A DNA stretch of 64,000 nt from Stenotrophomonas ginsengisoli (GCF_001431485.1 NZ_LDJM01000007.1:124001-188000); one strand, 5' to 3'; shown: positions 1 through 8,828, counted from the stretch's first letter. Made by a program: numbers and translations. Notes: generated by a model from the sequence alone, not told the origin.

Positions 1-1
1 C

Positions 2-529
2 TGTGCGCAGCCGGCACTGGCCACCCTGGAACGCCGCAGTGCCAGCGCGCCGGGCCTGGGCCTGGCCCTGCAGAAGGCGCTCAAGGACCCGGCCCTGGGC
101 TATGACCACGTGCTGATGGACTGTGCCCCGCAGCTGGGCCTGCTGATGATCAATGCCCTGGCCGCGGCCGACCGCGTGGTGATCCCGACCCAGACCGAGC
201 CGCTGGCCCTGCACGGCCTGGAAGGGATGGTGCGCACCGCGGCCATGGTGGAGAAATCACGCAGCCGCCCGCTGCCGGTGTCCATCGTGCCGACACTGCA
301 TGACCGCCGCACCCGTGCCGGCATGGAAAGCCTGCACACCATGCAGAAGCGCCATGGCGCCCTGGTCTGGGAAGACGCCGTGGCCCTGGATACCAAGCTC
401 AGCAGCCCGGCCCTGCTGACCCAGCCGGCCAGTTCCGATGCCTATCCCGGACGCGGCCTGTCGGCCTACCGTCGGGTGCTGGAGTGGATCCTGGCCAGTG
501 AGTTCGAACATTGCGGTGCCCTGCCATGA
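2..529 (+). CDS. ParA-family ATPase, ParC-like chemotaxis-array positioning protein (5' end outside window)
   Basis: Only the C-terminal ~175 residues are inside the window, so the Walker A motif is not visible. The stretch HVLMDCAPQLGLLMINALAA followed by VVIPTQTEPLALHGL matches the Walker B region and following strand of MinD/ParA ATPases. Its TGA overlaps the ATG of the next gene, which encodes a CheW-domain protein with a long N-terminal extension. That ParA-CheW pairing beside cheA is what is known as ParC-ParP in Vibrio, where the ATPase places chemotaxis arrays at the cell pole. ParC function is inferred from context; ParA family membership is secure. A plasmid or chromosome partition role is unlikely because no ParB gene follows. 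Confidence 0.85.
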   Translation, partial: CAQPALATLERRSASAPGLGLALQKALKDPALGYDHVLMDCAPQLGLLMINALAAADRVVIPTQTEPLALHGLEGMVRTAAMVEKSRSRPLPVSIVPTLHDRRTRAGMESLHTMQKRHGALVWEDAVALDTKLSSPALLTQPASSDAYPGRGLSAYRRVLEWILASEFEHCGALP

Positions 530-1776
530 CCGATGACCCCATCGACGATTACCTGCAGGCCCTGATCGGCCAGGCCACCGAAACGGCAGTGCCGGGCGAT
601 GTGGCCGCGGCATCGGCCAGCACGCCGCCCGCACAGACGGCCCTGCCCGGCCAACCCGGCGATGCCCTGCTGGCCGAGCTGGATGCGGCCTTTGACCAGG
701 CCCGTGGCCAGTACGAACAGGCCCAGGCCAGCGCCCCGGCCGCCGACAGCGGCGATGCCCTGCTGGCCGAGCTGGATGCGGCCTTTGACCAGGCCCGTGG
801 CCAGTACGAACAGGCCCAGACCAGTGCTCCGGCCGCCGACAGCGGCGATGCCCTGCTGGCTGAGCTGGATGCGGCTTTTGACCAGGCCCGTGGCCAGTAC
901 GAACAGGCCCAGGCCAGCGCCCCGGCCGCCGACAGCGGCGATGCCCTGCTGGCCGAGCTGGATGCCGCCTTTGACCAGGCCCGTGGCCAGTACGAACAGG
1001 CCCAGTCCATCGCCCCGGCCGCCGACAGTGGCGATGCCCTGCTGGCCGAGCTGGATGCCGCCTTCGACCAGGCCCGTGGCCAGTACGAACAGGCCCAGGC
1101 CAGTGCCCCGGCTGCCGACAGTGGCGATGCCCTGCTGGCCGAGCTGGATGCCGCCTTTGACCAGGCCCGTGGCCAGTACGAACAGAGCCAGCAGGTGCGG
1201 CCGGCCGCCGCGCCGGCCCGTGGCCGCATCCCACCGGCACCGTCGGGCCCGCCGGTGCTGGCCATGAACACCAGTACCGCACAGCCGGTATGGCAGGCCG
1301 CCGGCGCCGCCGCCCCGGCGCCACAGGTGCCGGGCCAGCGCCGCCGTGCCAGCGAGCGCAGCAGCCGTTGGCTGCGCCTGCGCTGCGGCCAGCAACCCTA
1401 TGCCCTGGAGCTGCTCAAGGTGCAGGAAGTGGTGCTGCTGGCACCCCTGCTCTCGCTGCGCGGCACCGCACCGCACATGCTGGGCATCATGAACCTGCGC
1501 GGCCAGGTGGTCCCGGTCATGGACCTGGGCCTGTACCTGGGCAGCGAAGCGGTGCAGACCAGCGCGGCCACCCGCATCGTGGTACTGGAAAGCGAGGGCC
1601 AGAGCCTGGGCCTGCGCGTCAGCGCGGTGGATGATGTGGCCAGCCTGAGCGAATCGCAGATCGAACCGCCCGATACCGCACGCCTGTGCCGTTTCAGCAA
1701 CCACCTGTTCCGCGGGGTGGCACGCCTGTCCGGGCCACCGATCATCCTGCTCGATGCCAATGCCCTGCTCAACTGA
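526..1776 (+). CDS. CheW-domain protein with repeat-rich N-terminus, ParP-like
   Basis: The protein has 416 residues. I chose the ATG that overlaps the upstream stop (ATGA) over a TTG further upstream. Residues ~1-44 are Ala/Pro rich; residues ~45-222 are six tandem 31-residue repeats beginning GDALLAELDAAFDQARGQYE, predicted helical; then comes an Ala/Pro linker. Residues ~280-416 are a CheW-like domain (LRLRCGQQPYALELLKVQEV, LGIMNLRGQVVPVMDL). In Vibrio ParP the CheW-like C-terminal domain binds CheA and receptors while the N-terminal part binds ParC. The same layout here suggests an adaptor tying arrays to the polar ATPase. The repeat block is not part of standard CheW (~160 residues) and its role is unknown. 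Confidence 0.88.
   Translation: MTDDPIDDYLQALIGQATETAVPGDVAAASASTPPAQTALPGQPGDALLAELDAAFDQARGQYEQAQASAPAADSGDALLAELDAAFDQARGQYEQAQTSAPAADSGDALLAELDAAFDQARGQYEQAQASAPAADSGDALLAELDAAFDQARGQYEQAQSIAPAADSGDALLAELDAAFDQARGQYEQAQASAPAADSGDALLAELDAAFDQARGQYEQSQQVRPAAAPARGRIPPAPSGPPVLAMNTSTAQPVWQAAGAAAPAPQVPGQRRRASERSSRWLRLRCGQQPYALELLKVQEVVLLAPLLSLRGTAPHMLGIMNLRGQVVPVMDLGLYLGSEAVQTSAATRIVVLESEGQSLGLRVSAVDDVASLSESQIEPPDTARLCRFSNHLFRGVARLSGPPIILLDANALLN
658..1191 (+). repeat. Six tandem 93-bp in-frame repeats
   Basis: Copies begin at 658, 751, 844, 937, 1030 and 1123, exactly 93 bp apart; the sixth diverges after about 63 bp. Each full copy encodes a 31-residue unit of the form GDALLAELDAAFDQARG...QYEQAQ..APAADS. 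Copies differ at only a few bases, several of them synonymous, which suggests recent expansion or gene conversion. Confidence 0.97.
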
Positions 1777-1779
1777 CCC

Positions 1780-1806
1780 TAAAGCGGCCGCATTTGCGGC
1801 CGCTAT
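1780..1806 (+). promoter_or_regulatory. Candidate sigma-28 (FliA) promoter overlapping a perfect hairpin
   Basis: TAAA at 1780-1783 and GCCGCTAT at 1799-1806 have the start-to-start spacing (19 bp) of the enteric FliA consensus TAAA-N15-GCCGATAA; the -10 matches 6 of 8. The site coincides with a perfect 10-bp inverted repeat (1783-1792 / 1795-1804) containing two NotI-type GCGGCCGC words. The hairpin could end the preceding transcript instead, but no T-run follows. The STAS gene starts 30 bp downstream. Confidence 0.4.
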
Positions 1807-1835
1807 CGCTTGCAGACCCGCTTGAATCTGCCGCC

Positions 1836-2120
1836 ATGACCATCGTTGCGCTGCCCGCCGACCTGGGCATTGAATCTGCCACTGACCTGAAGCAACTGCT
1901 GCTGCCTGCCGTCCACGTTGATGCCGAGGTCCAGCTTGATGGCCTGGCCGTCAGCCGCCTGCACTGCGCCAGCCTGCAATTGCTGGCCGCCTTCGTGATG
2001 GCGCGCAGCCAGGGCAACCGCCCGACCCGTATCACCGCCAGCCAGACACTGACCCAGGCCCTGGGCCTGCTCGGCCTGGATGCGCTGCTGGACGATGCGA
2101 CAACCACCTCCGTGCATTGA
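1836..2120 (+). CDS. STAS-domain protein
   Basis: This is a 94-residue protein made of a single STAS-like fold. It has a short N-terminal strand (TIVALPADLGIES), a central V.LDGLAVSRLHCASLQLLA segment typical of the anti-sigma-antagonist/MlaB-like loop and helix, and a C-terminal helix (LGLLGLDALLDDA). The usual phosphorylatable serine motif (D-S-S-G/A) is replaced by SRLHCASL, so phosphorylation is uncertain. It lies between the ParP-like gene and a CheY-like gene, a position where similar chemotaxis clusters often carry a STAS protein of unknown role. The start was chosen at the ATG 13 bp before which the coding signal fades. Confidence 0.75.
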   Translation: MTIVALPADLGIESATDLKQLLLPAVHVDAEVQLDGLAVSRLHCASLQLLAAFVMARSQGNRPTRITASQTLTQALGLLGLDALLDDATTTSVH

Positions 2121-2133
2121 TTGAGAAACCCAG

Positions 2134-2499
2134 ATGAGCGCTCATATTCTTGTTGTTGATGATTCGGCCTCGATGCGACAGATGGTCGCCTTTGCCCTGT
2201 CCAGCGCCGGCTTCGCCGTAACCGAGGCCGAAGACGGCCAGGTTGCCCTGGACAAGGCCCGCGGCAGCCGCTTCAACGCCGTGGTCACCGACGTCAACAT
2301 GCCCAATATGGACGGCATCAGCCTGATCCGCGAACTGCGCGGCCTGGCCGACTACCGCTTCACCCCGCTGTTGATGCTGACCACCGAATCGGCGGCCGAC
2401 AAGAAGGCCGAAGGCAAGGCCGCCGGTGCCACCGGCTGGCTGGTCAAGCCGTTCAATCCCGAACAGCTGGTGGCCACCGTGCAGAAAGTCCTGGGCTGA
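2134..2499 (+). CDS. CheY-like single-domain response regulator
   Basis: The 121 residues form one receiver domain. The acidic pair is D9-D10, the phosphoacceptor is D53 (VVTDVNMPNMDG), the switch threonine is T83 (LMLTTES) and the conserved lysine is K105 (LVKPF). No output domain is present, as in CheY. It sits directly upstream of cheA and is therefore the likely phosphorylation target of that kinase. A second CheY and CheZ may exist in the main flagellar cluster, which would lie upstream of this window in related genomes, so I do not name this one cheY outright. Confidence 0.93.
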   Translation: MSAHILVVDDSASMRQMVAFALSSAGFAVTEAEDGQVALDKARGSRFNAVVTDVNMPNMDGISLIRELRGLADYRFTPLLMLTTESAADKKAEGKAAGATGWLVKPFNPEQLVATVQKVLG

Positions 2500-2534
2500 T
2501 TGCCCGCCCCACGCCCAGCCGATCCGAGGCCACG

Positions 2535-4538
2535 ATGAATATCGACATGCAGCGTTTCCATGCCACCTTCTTCGCCGAGAGCCGTGAGGGGCTGGATGCG
2601 ATGGAAGACGGGCTGCTGGCCCTGGAAGCCGGGCGCCAGGATGGCGAGACCATCCACTCGGTGTTCCGTGCCGCCCACTCGATCAAGGGCGGTGCGGCCA
2701 CCTTCGGCTTCCAGACCATCGCCGATGTCACCCATGTACTGGAAACCCTGCTGGACGAACTGCGTGCCGGCCAGCGCGCCCTCAGCGCCGATGCCACCGA
2801 AGCCATGCTCGGCTCGGTGGACGTGCTGCGCGCCCTGCTCGGCGAGGCCGAACATGGCCTGGCTGCCGACCCGGCCCAGGTGCAGGCCATCCTCGGCCGC
2901 CTGCGCGCGGTGCTTGACCATGGCAACGCGTGCACTGCGACCACGACGGCAACGGCCCAGGCCAGCGCCAGTGGCTGGGACATCCACTTCCAGCCCGGGC
3001 CCGGCCTGTTCCTGAGCGGCAATGACCCGCTGCGCATCCTGCGCGAGCTGGCCGAGCTGGGCCCGCTGCAGGTCAGCGCCCGCCTGGACACGCTGCCGCC
3101 GCTGGCCGGGCTGGACCCGCTCAACGCCCATATCGGCTGGGACATCCAGCTGGATGCCGCCTGCCCGCAGGCTGCCGTGGCCGAAGTGTTCTCCTGGGTG
3201 GAGGACGAGTGCGACCTGCGCATCAGCCCACGCCAGCAGACCGCCGCCCCTGCCAACGACGCCGGCACGCCGGCGCCTGCTGCCGCCAACGCGCCGATGG
3301 CAGCTGCGGCCACGCCAGCGCCAGTCGCCGCCGCTGCCGCCCCGGCCGCGGCCCATGCCGAAGCGGAAAGCTCGATCCGGGTCAGCACCGACAAGGTCGA
3401 TGCCCTGATCAACCTGGTCGGCGAGCTGGTCATCACCCAGGCCATGATCAAGCAGGTCTCCACCAGCATCGATGCGGTGCATGCCGAGAAGCTGCTGGCC
3501 GGGCTGGACCTGCTCGAGCGCAACACCCGTGACCTGCAGGAAGCAGTGATCAGCGTGCGCATGCTGCCGGTGGATGCGGTGTTCCGCCGCTTCCCGCGTC
3601 TGGTGCGTGACCTGTCCAGCCGCCTGGGCAAGCAGGTCACCCTGCGCACCCTGGGCGAAGGCACCGAACTGGACAAGGGCCTGATCGAGAAGATCGCCGA
3701 TCCCTTGGTGCACCTGGTGCGCAACTCCATCGACCACGGCCTGGAGCTGCCCGAGGTACGCACTGCCGCCGGCAAGTCCGCCGCCGGCACCCTGACCCTG
3801 GCTGCATCGCACCAGGGCGGGCACATCGTGATCGAGGTCAGCGATGACGGCCGCGGCCTGGACCGCGAGCGCATCCTGGCCAAGGCCCGTGAGCGTGGCC
3901 TGGCCGTGCCCGACGCGCCCACCGACAGCCAGGTCTGGGACCTGATCTTCCAGCCCGGCTTTTCCACCGCCGATGCGGTGACCGACCTGTCCGGGCGCGG
4001 CGTGGGCATGGACGTGGTCCGCCGCAACATCCAGTCACTGGGTGGCGAGGTGCAGATCGACAGCCATGCCGGCCGCGGCACCCGTACCCTGATCCGGCTG
4101 CCGTTGACCCTGGCCATCCTGGACGGCATGACCGTGGCCAGCGCCGACCAGACCCTGATCCTGCCGCTGGCCTACGTGATCGAGGCACTGCAGCCGCAGG
4201 ATGCCGACATCAACACCGTGGCCGGCGATGGCCGGGTGCTGCGGGTGCGCGGTGAATACCTGCCGGTGATCTCGCTGCGCGAGATCTATGGCTTTGACCA
4301 GCAGCAGGCGGCACACAACAAGCCGCTGGTGGTGGTGGTCGAATCCGATGGCCAGAAGCTGGCCCTGGAAGTGGACGAACTGGTCGGCCAGCAGCAGGTG
4401 GTGGTCAAGAACATCGAGCACAACTACCGTCGTATCGATGGCGTGTCCGGCGCTACCATCCTGGGCGATGGCCGGGTTGCGCTGATTGTCGACATCGGCG
4501 GCCTGGTCCGCCGTCAGCGCCTGCCCCAGGCTGCCTGA
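2535..4538 (+). CDS. cheA: Chemotaxis histidine kinase CheA
   Basis: The protein has 667 residues. The Hpt (P1) domain spans ~1-110 with the phosphorylated histidine H48 in RAAHSIKGGAATF. Residues ~130-225 form a P2-like response-regulator-binding domain, followed by an Ala/Pro-rich linker. Dimerization (P3) starts near 276 (STDKVDALINLVGELVITQA). The ATPase domain carries the N box (VRNSIDHGLE, ~400) and the glycine boxes (DDGRGLD; GRGVGMDVVRRNI). The CheW-like P5 domain starts near 530. Receptor-coupled CheA autophosphorylates and passes phosphate to CheY and CheB. The gene follows the CheY-like gene with a 35-bp gap and the PilZ gene comes next, so one transcript is likely. Confidence 0.98.
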   Translation: MNIDMQRFHATFFAESREGLDAMEDGLLALEAGRQDGETIHSVFRAAHSIKGGAATFGFQTIADVTHVLETLLDELRAGQRALSADATEAMLGSVDVLRALLGEAEHGLAADPAQVQAILGRLRAVLDHGNACTATTTATAQASASGWDIHFQPGPGLFLSGNDPLRILRELAELGPLQVSARLDTLPPLAGLDPLNAHIGWDIQLDAACPQAAVAEVFSWVEDECDLRISPRQQTAAPANDAGTPAPAAANAPMAAAATPAPVAAAAAPAAAHAEAESSIRVSTDKVDALINLVGELVITQAMIKQVSTSIDAVHAEKLLAGLDLLERNTRDLQEAVISVRMLPVDAVFRRFPRLVRDLSSRLGKQVTLRTLGEGTELDKGLIEKIADPLVHLVRNSIDHGLELPEVRTAAGKSAAGTLTLAASHQGGHIVIEVSDDGRGLDRERILAKARERGLAVPDAPTDSQVWDLIFQPGFSTADAVTDLSGRGVGMDVVRRNIQSLGGEVQIDSHAGRGTRTLIRLPLTLAILDGMTVASADQTLILPLAYVIEALQPQDADINTVAGDGRVLRVRGEYLPVISLREIYGFDQQQAAHNKPLVVVVESDGQKLALEVDELVGQQQVVVKNIEHNYRRIDGVSGATILGDGRVALIVDIGGLVRRQRLPQAA

Positions 4539-4560
4539 CTCCCACCTCCCACCTGCCCGC

Positions 4561-5316
4561 ATGTACGCCGACCACGTGGACAACCTCCAACAGCTCGACC
4601 ACTGCCACCTCACCGAACCGGAACAGATCGGCAGCCTGCTGCAGGAGCTGTGCCGGCGGCAGGTGCCGATCAGCCTGCGTCTGGACAACAGTGACCTGTA
4701 CAGCGCCAGCACCGTGCTGGCGGTGGACCTGCCCACGCAACGGCTGCAACTGGATGCCAGTGCCGCCCAGGCCGTCAATGCCTGCCTGGCGCGCGGCATG
4801 GCCGTGCACGTGCATGCGCAGCTGGACAAGGTCGATGTGCGCTTCATCCTGTCCGGCCTGGATGCCTCGCGTCTGGACCAGGACAACAGCTTCAGTGCGG
4901 CCTTCCCGGCCCGCTTGCTGCACATGCAGCGACGCGAGCTGTACCGCCTGAGCACCCCGCTCAGCCGCTGGCCCGAATGCCGGATCACCCTGGCCGACGA
5001 GGGCGAACGCCAGGTCAGCCTGCGTGTGGCCGACATCGGCCCCGGCGGCATGGCCCTGATCCACGACCTGGCACCCCAGCACCTGGGCATCGGCCAGAAC
5101 CTGCAGCAGTGCCTGCTGCAGCTGCCGGACGGGCCGACGCTGAGCATCGACATCCGCATCTGCAACGACCGGCCCATCACCGGCAATGACGGCCGCACCC
5201 TGCGCCGTACCGGGGTTGCCTTCGACAACCTGGCCCACAGCACCCAGAACCACCTGTCGCGCTACATCTTTGCGCTGGACCGGATGCGCAACGCGCGCCG
5301 CCAGGGCAACACCTAA
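4561..5316 (+). CDS. YcgR-type PilZ c-di-GMP receptor (flagellar brake family)
   Basis: The protein has 251 residues. The N-terminal ~120 residues resemble the YcgR-N domain; the C-terminal half is a PilZ domain. The RxxxR motif is present as R125-ELY-R129 (MQRRELYRLSTP). The second motif, normally D/N-x-S-x-x-G, reads D158-I-G-P-G-G, so serine is replaced by glycine. The family binds c-di-GMP and slows the flagellar motor. Its place between cheA and cheW suggests it links c-di-GMP to chemotaxis or motor output. The chosen ATG is 22 bp after the cheA stop. Whether the Ser-to-Gly change weakens ligand binding cannot be told from sequence. Confidence 0.88.
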   Translation: MYADHVDNLQQLDHCHLTEPEQIGSLLQELCRRQVPISLRLDNSDLYSASTVLAVDLPTQRLQLDASAAQAVNACLARGMAVHVHAQLDKVDVRFILSGLDASRLDQDNSFSAAFPARLLHMQRRELYRLSTPLSRWPECRITLADEGERQVSLRVADIGPGGMALIHDLAPQHLGIGQNLQQCLLQLPDGPTLSIDIRICNDRPITGNDGRTLRRTGVAFDNLAHSTQNHLSRYIFALDRMRNARRQGNT

Positions 5317-5341
5317 AGCTTTGCCCCAGCCCTGCCGATAT
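5314..5341 (+). promoter_or_regulatory. Candidate sigma-28 (FliA) promoter for cheW
   Basis: TAAAGCTT (5314-5321) and GCCGATAT (5334-5341) match the FliA consensus TAAAGTTT / GCCGATAA at 7 of 8 bases each. The spacing is one base longer than the standard. The -35 overlaps the stop codon of the PilZ gene; cheW starts 29 bp after the -10. Confidence 0.5.
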
Positions 5342-5370
5342 CCGGGCATCGGCCACACCACGAGAACGAC

Positions 5371-5853
5371 ATGAGCCAGAGCAGCCCCAGCACCGCCAAT
5401 GCCGGTGAATACCTCTCCTTTACCCTGGGCAACGAGCAGTACGGCGTGGATATCCTCAAGGTGCAGGAAATCCGTGGCTATGACCAGGTGACCCGGGTGC
5501 CGGACGCACCGGATTACATCAAGGGCGTGATCAACCTGCGCGGCACCATCGTGCCGGTGATCGACCTGCGCCTGAAACTGCGCCTGGAAAACGCCCGTTA
5601 TGACGCCTTCACCGTGATGATCGTGCTCAACGTGGAGCAGCGCGTGGTCGGCATCGTGGTGGACAGCGTGTCCGACGTGATTGCCCTGAATGCCGAGCAG
5701 ATCCGGCCGACCCCGGAATTCGGTGCGGCGGTGGATACCCGATTCATCAACGGCATCGGTACCCAGGACGAGCGCATGCTGATCCTGCTGGACATCGAAA
5801 CCCTGCTCGATACCGCCGAGCTGGTTGACACCCGCCGTGTAGACGCGGCGTAA
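5371..5853 (+). CDS. cheW: Chemotaxis coupling protein CheW
   Basis: The 160 residues form a single CheW domain of normal length. It contains [20 protein letters not shown], the conserved [13 protein letters not shown] core and a C-terminal ILLDIETLL strand. CheW links receptors to CheA in the cytoplasmic array. It stands alone after the PilZ gene with its own FliA-like site upstream, and is clearly distinct from the longer ParP-like CheW at the start of the window. Confidence 0.97.
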   Translation: MSQSSPSTANAGEYLSFTLGNEQYGVDILKVQEIRGYDQVTRVPDAPDYIKGVINLRGTIVPVIDLRLKLRLENARYDAFTVMIVLNVEQRVVGIVVDSVSDVIALNAEQIRPTPEFGAAVDTRFINGIGTQDERMLILLDIETLLDTAELVDTRRVDAA

Positions 5854-5870
5854 AAATTGATTTAGCGATG

Positions 5871-5897
5871 TAAAGATGGCCTTCACCAGGCCGATAG
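5871..5897 (+). promoter_or_regulatory. Strong candidate sigma-28 (FliA) promoter
   Basis: TAAA (5871-5874), 15 bp, then GCCGATAG (5890-5897): 4 of 4 and 7 of 8 matches at exactly the standard FliA spacing. It lies in the 99-bp gap after cheW and drives the small exported protein at 5953 and perhaps the receptor behind it. Confidence 0.65.
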
Positions 5898-5952
5898 AAA
5901 TGCAGGGGCGCTCCCACCGCCCCTGACCACATCCCTATCGGACCCAAACGCC

Positions 5953-6330
5953 ATGATGCATCCGCTGTTGAAGACCGCAGGCCTTGCCGGCCTGCTGGCT
6001 GTACTGCCGGCCTCCGCCTCGGAAATGATCCCCCCGGAAACCGCTGTCCGCCATGTCGGCAAGGACGGTCTGGTCTGCGGCCTGGTCGAACGCGGCCGTT
6101 ATGCCGAAGGCTCGGAAGGTCAGCCGACCTTCCTGCACATGGGCGGTGCCTTCCCCCGCCACACCTTCTCCGCCCGCATCCCGGGCAGTGCCCGCGGCAG
6201 CTTCGATTTCGCTCCCGAATCGCTGCAGGGCAAGACCATCTGCGTCAGCGGCCGGATCGCACGTGACGCCTCGCGCGCCGAAATCGAAGTGCGTTCGCCG
6301 TCGGCCATCAAGCTGGCCACCATCAAGTAA
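5953..6330 (+). CDS. Exported OB-fold-like protein of unknown function
   Basis: The protein has 125 residues with a signal peptide (MMHPLLKTAGLAGLLAVLPA, cleavage near ASA-SEM). The mature part has the pattern A-V-R-H-V-G-K ... V-C-G-L-V ... QPTFLHMGGAFP ... I-C-V-S-G-R-I ... V-R-S-P-S. I recognise this as the small OB-fold type often annotated as a DNA-binding or nuclease-associated OB protein. No catalytic residues can be assigned. A good FliA-like promoter lies upstream, so it may be co-expressed with late flagellar genes, which is unexpected for a periplasmic OB protein. A hairpin terminator separates it from the receptor gene that follows. Confidence 0.8.
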   Translation: MMHPLLKTAGLAGLLAVLPASASEMIPPETAVRHVGKDGLVCGLVERGRYAEGSEGQPTFLHMGGAFPRHTFSARIPGSARGSFDFAPESLQGKTICVSGRIARDASRAEIEVRSPSAIKLATIK

Positions 6331-6337
6331 GCCCCCT

Positions 6338-6369
6338 GCTGCCCCGGTCTGCTGATCGGGGCAGCCTTT
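6338..6369 (+). terminator. Probable intrinsic terminator
   Basis: A 9-bp perfect stem, GCTGCCCCG (6338-6346) and CGGGGCAGC (6357-6365), is followed by CTTTC. It lies 8 bp after the stop of the exported OB-fold gene. The T-tract is short, so termination may be partial and allow read-through into the receptor gene. Confidence 0.6.
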
Positions 6370-6393
6370 CATTGATCCCTTCGGAGACACCCG

Positions 6394-8820
6394 ATGCAGT
6401 GGTTCAACACGCTCAAGCTCGGCCCACGCCTGCTGCTGACCTTCGCCATCATCATTGCCCTGATGCTGGTCCAGGCCGCCATTTCCTGGAACGGCATGGC
6501 CCGCATCAACCAGGCCAGCACCAATCTGGCCGAAAAGAACATGGTCCGTATGCAGCTCATCGGTGCGATGCGTGCCGACCTGAGCGAGTACCGCAGCAAC
6601 GTCTACCAGACCCTGGTCCGGGCTAGTGACGAGATCAAGCAGGCAGGCACGCAGTTCGCATTGCGCCGTGCCAAGGCCGTGGAAGACAACACCGCATTGC
6701 TGGCCAAGCAGATGGCTGGCAGCAATGAGGAAGCCAAGTTCAAACAGTTCGTCGTCCAATGGCAGGAGGCCCGCAAGTCCTATCAGGACGTGCGCGAGCT
6801 GGTCGATCTGGACCTGGGCGATGACGCCATCGATGTCTTTGTCACCGATACCCGCCTGAAGCATGTGACCGCACGCGACACCCTGGAAGAACTGGCAGCG
6901 CTGGAAGCCAGCAATGCCTTGCAAGCACAGGCGGATGCGCAGAGCGCCTACAACCGCTCCCTGATCGGTCTGGGCGTGTCGCTGCTGCTGAGTCTGGCTC
7001 TGGGCTCGGTGCTGGTGCTGCTGTTCGTGCGCTCGCTGGTGGCACGCATGCGCTATGCGCTGCAGATCACCACCGATGTGGCCAACGGCAACCTCAACGG
7101 CAACATCCGCGCCGAAGGCCAGGACGAAGTGGCCGAGCTGCTGCGCAGCATGGCCCGGATGCAGAACGACCTGCGCGAGCGCATCGACAACGACGCGCGC
7201 ATCGCTGCGGAAAACCTGCGCATCCGCAACGCGCTGGAAGCCTCCAGCACGCCGGTGTACCTGGCCAATGCCGACCTGCAGATCGTGTTCTGCAACCCGG
7301 CCCTGAGCAAGCTGCTGGGCCAGCGCCATGCGTTCTTCCACAAGCAACTGCCGGCAGGCAGCGAGGTGGAACAGCTGCTCGGCCAGAATGTGGCCCTGCT
7401 CGAACCGGGCCAGACCGTGGACCAGCAGGTAGTCGCGCAGCTGACTCGCAGCGGTTTCGTGCAGCGCCAGCTCAGCTTCCCGGGCAACGATGGCAGCGTC
7501 TGCCACATCAGCCAGAACATCAGCTCGATCACCGACGCCGGTGGCGCACTGCTGGGCTTCTTTGTCGAATGGAATGACCGCACCGACGACGTGCAGGTGG
7601 AAGACGAGCTCGGCGATGTGATCTCCGCAGCAGCCGAAGGCCGCCTGGACCGCCGCATTGCCACCGATGGCAAGGACGGCTTCCACCTGACCATGGCGGT
7701 GAACATGAACCGCCTGCTGGATGCCAACGCACTGGCCATCGGCGAGCTGTCCACCTTGCTGGTGGCGCTGGCCGAAGGCGACCTCACCGCACGCATGGAA
7801 GGCCAGTTCCACGGTGTGTTCGCGCAGATGCGTGACAACGCCAACGCCACTGCCAGCCAGCTGGCCGACATCGTCGGCCGCATCCAGCATGCCGCCGGCC
7901 AGATCACCCTGGCCGCCAGCGAGATCGCCAGCGGCAACCAGGACCTGTCCCAGCGTACCGAGCAGCAGGCGGCCAACCTGGAAGAGACCGCCGCCTCGAT
8001 GGAGGAACTGACCTCCACCGTGCGCCAGAACGCCGAGCATGCCCGCCAGGCCAACCAGCTGGCCGTGGGCGCGGCCGATGTGGCGGCCAAGGGCGGCCAG
8101 GTGACCCAGTCCATGGTCAGCACCATGAGCGGGATCGAGCAGTCCTCGCGCAAGATCGGCGACATCATCAGTGTGATCGACGGCATCGCCTTCCAGACCA
8201 ACATCCTGGCCCTCAATGCGGCGGTGGAAGCGGCACGTGCCGGCGAACAGGGCCGTGGCTTTGCCGTGGTCGCCGCCGAAGTGCGTACCCTGGCCCAGCG
8301 CAGCGCGGCGGCAGCCAAGGAGATCAAGACCCTGATCGACGACTCGGTGGGCAAGGTGGCCGATGGCTCGGCCCTGGTTTCCCAGGCCGGCGCAACGATG
8401 ACCGACATCGTCACCTCGGTGCAACGCGTGACCGACATCATGGCCGAGATCAGCGCCGCCTCGCAGGAGCAGAGCGCCGGTATCGAGCAGGTCGGTCAGA
8501 CCGTGGCCCAGATGGACCAGACCACCCAGCAGAACGCTGCCCTGGTGGAGGAAGCCACCGCGGCGGCGCGCGCGATGGAGGAGCAGGCAACCCAGCTCAG
8601 CCAGGCCGTGGCCATGTTCAAGCTGGACCAGCACCCGGCCGCCAGCGTGGCTGTGGCAGCCCCGCCCGCCCGCCAGACCGCGCAAGCGGCAGCCAGCGTG
8701 GCCGCAGCGGCACCGGCAGCAGGCAAGCGCGCCACGGCCAAAGCCAAGGCCAAACCAGTGGCAGCGGCCAGCGTGCGCGAGCCGGCCTTTGCCAATGACG
8801 ATGACTGGCAGGAATTCTGA
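6394..8820 (+). CDS. Methyl-accepting chemotaxis protein with internal PAS-like domain and C-terminal pentapeptide
   Basis: The protein has 808 residues. TM1 is at ~10-32, a four-helix-bundle-like periplasmic domain follows to ~188, and TM2 is at ~190-212. A HAMP domain comes next, then a cytoplasmic PAS-like segment (~285-400, [20 protein letters not shown]). Further HAMP-like units ([20 protein letters not shown]) precede the signalling domain, whose tip ([20 protein letters not shown]) lies near residue 600 and matches the 36-heptad class. The protein ends DDDWQEF, an x-W-x-x-F pentapeptide like NWETF of enteric receptors, which tethers CheR and CheB. The ligand is unknown. The start is supported by GGAGA upstream of the ATG. 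Confidence 0.95.
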   Translation: MQWFNTLKLGPRLLLTFAIIIALMLVQAAISWNGMARINQASTNLAEKNMVRMQLIGAMRADLSEYRSNVYQTLVRASDEIKQAGTQFALRRAKAVEDNTALLAKQMAGSNEEAKFKQFVVQWQEARKSYQDVRELVDLDLGDDAIDVFVTDTRLKHVTARDTLEELAALEASNALQAQADAQSAYNRSLIGLGVSLLLSLALGSVLVLLFVRSLVARMRYALQITTDVANGNLNGNIRAEGQDEVAELLRSMARMQNDLRERIDNDARIAAENLRIRNALEASSTPVYLANADLQIVFCNPALSKLLGQRHAFFHKQLPAGSEVEQLLGQNVALLEPGQTVDQQVVAQLTRSGFVQRQLSFPGNDGSVCHISQNISSITDAGGALLGFFVEWNDRTDDVQVEDELGDVISAAAEGRLDRRIATDGKDGFHLTMAVNMNRLLDANALAIGELSTLLVALAEGDLTARMEGQFHGVFAQMRDNANATASQLADIVGRIQHAAGQITLAASEIASGNQDLSQRTEQQAANLEETAASMEELTSTVRQNAEHARQANQLAVGAADVAAKGGQVTQSMVSTMSGIEQSSRKIGDIISVIDGIAFQTNILALNAAVEAARAGEQGRGFAVVAAEVRTLAQRSAAAAKEIKTLIDDSVGKVADGSALVSQAGATMTDIVTSVQRVTDIMAEISAASQEQSAGIEQVGQTVAQMDQTTQQNAALVEEATAAARAMEEQATQLSQAVAMFKLDQHPAASVAVAAPPARQTAQAAASVAAAAPAAGKRATAKAKAKPVAAASVREPAFANDDDWQEF

Positions 8821-8828
8821 TCCTGCCC

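Noticed and set aside
658-1191. CRISPR-like array suggested by six regular repeats
   Set aside because: Repeats are contiguous, 93 bp long, in frame and coding; there are no spacers.
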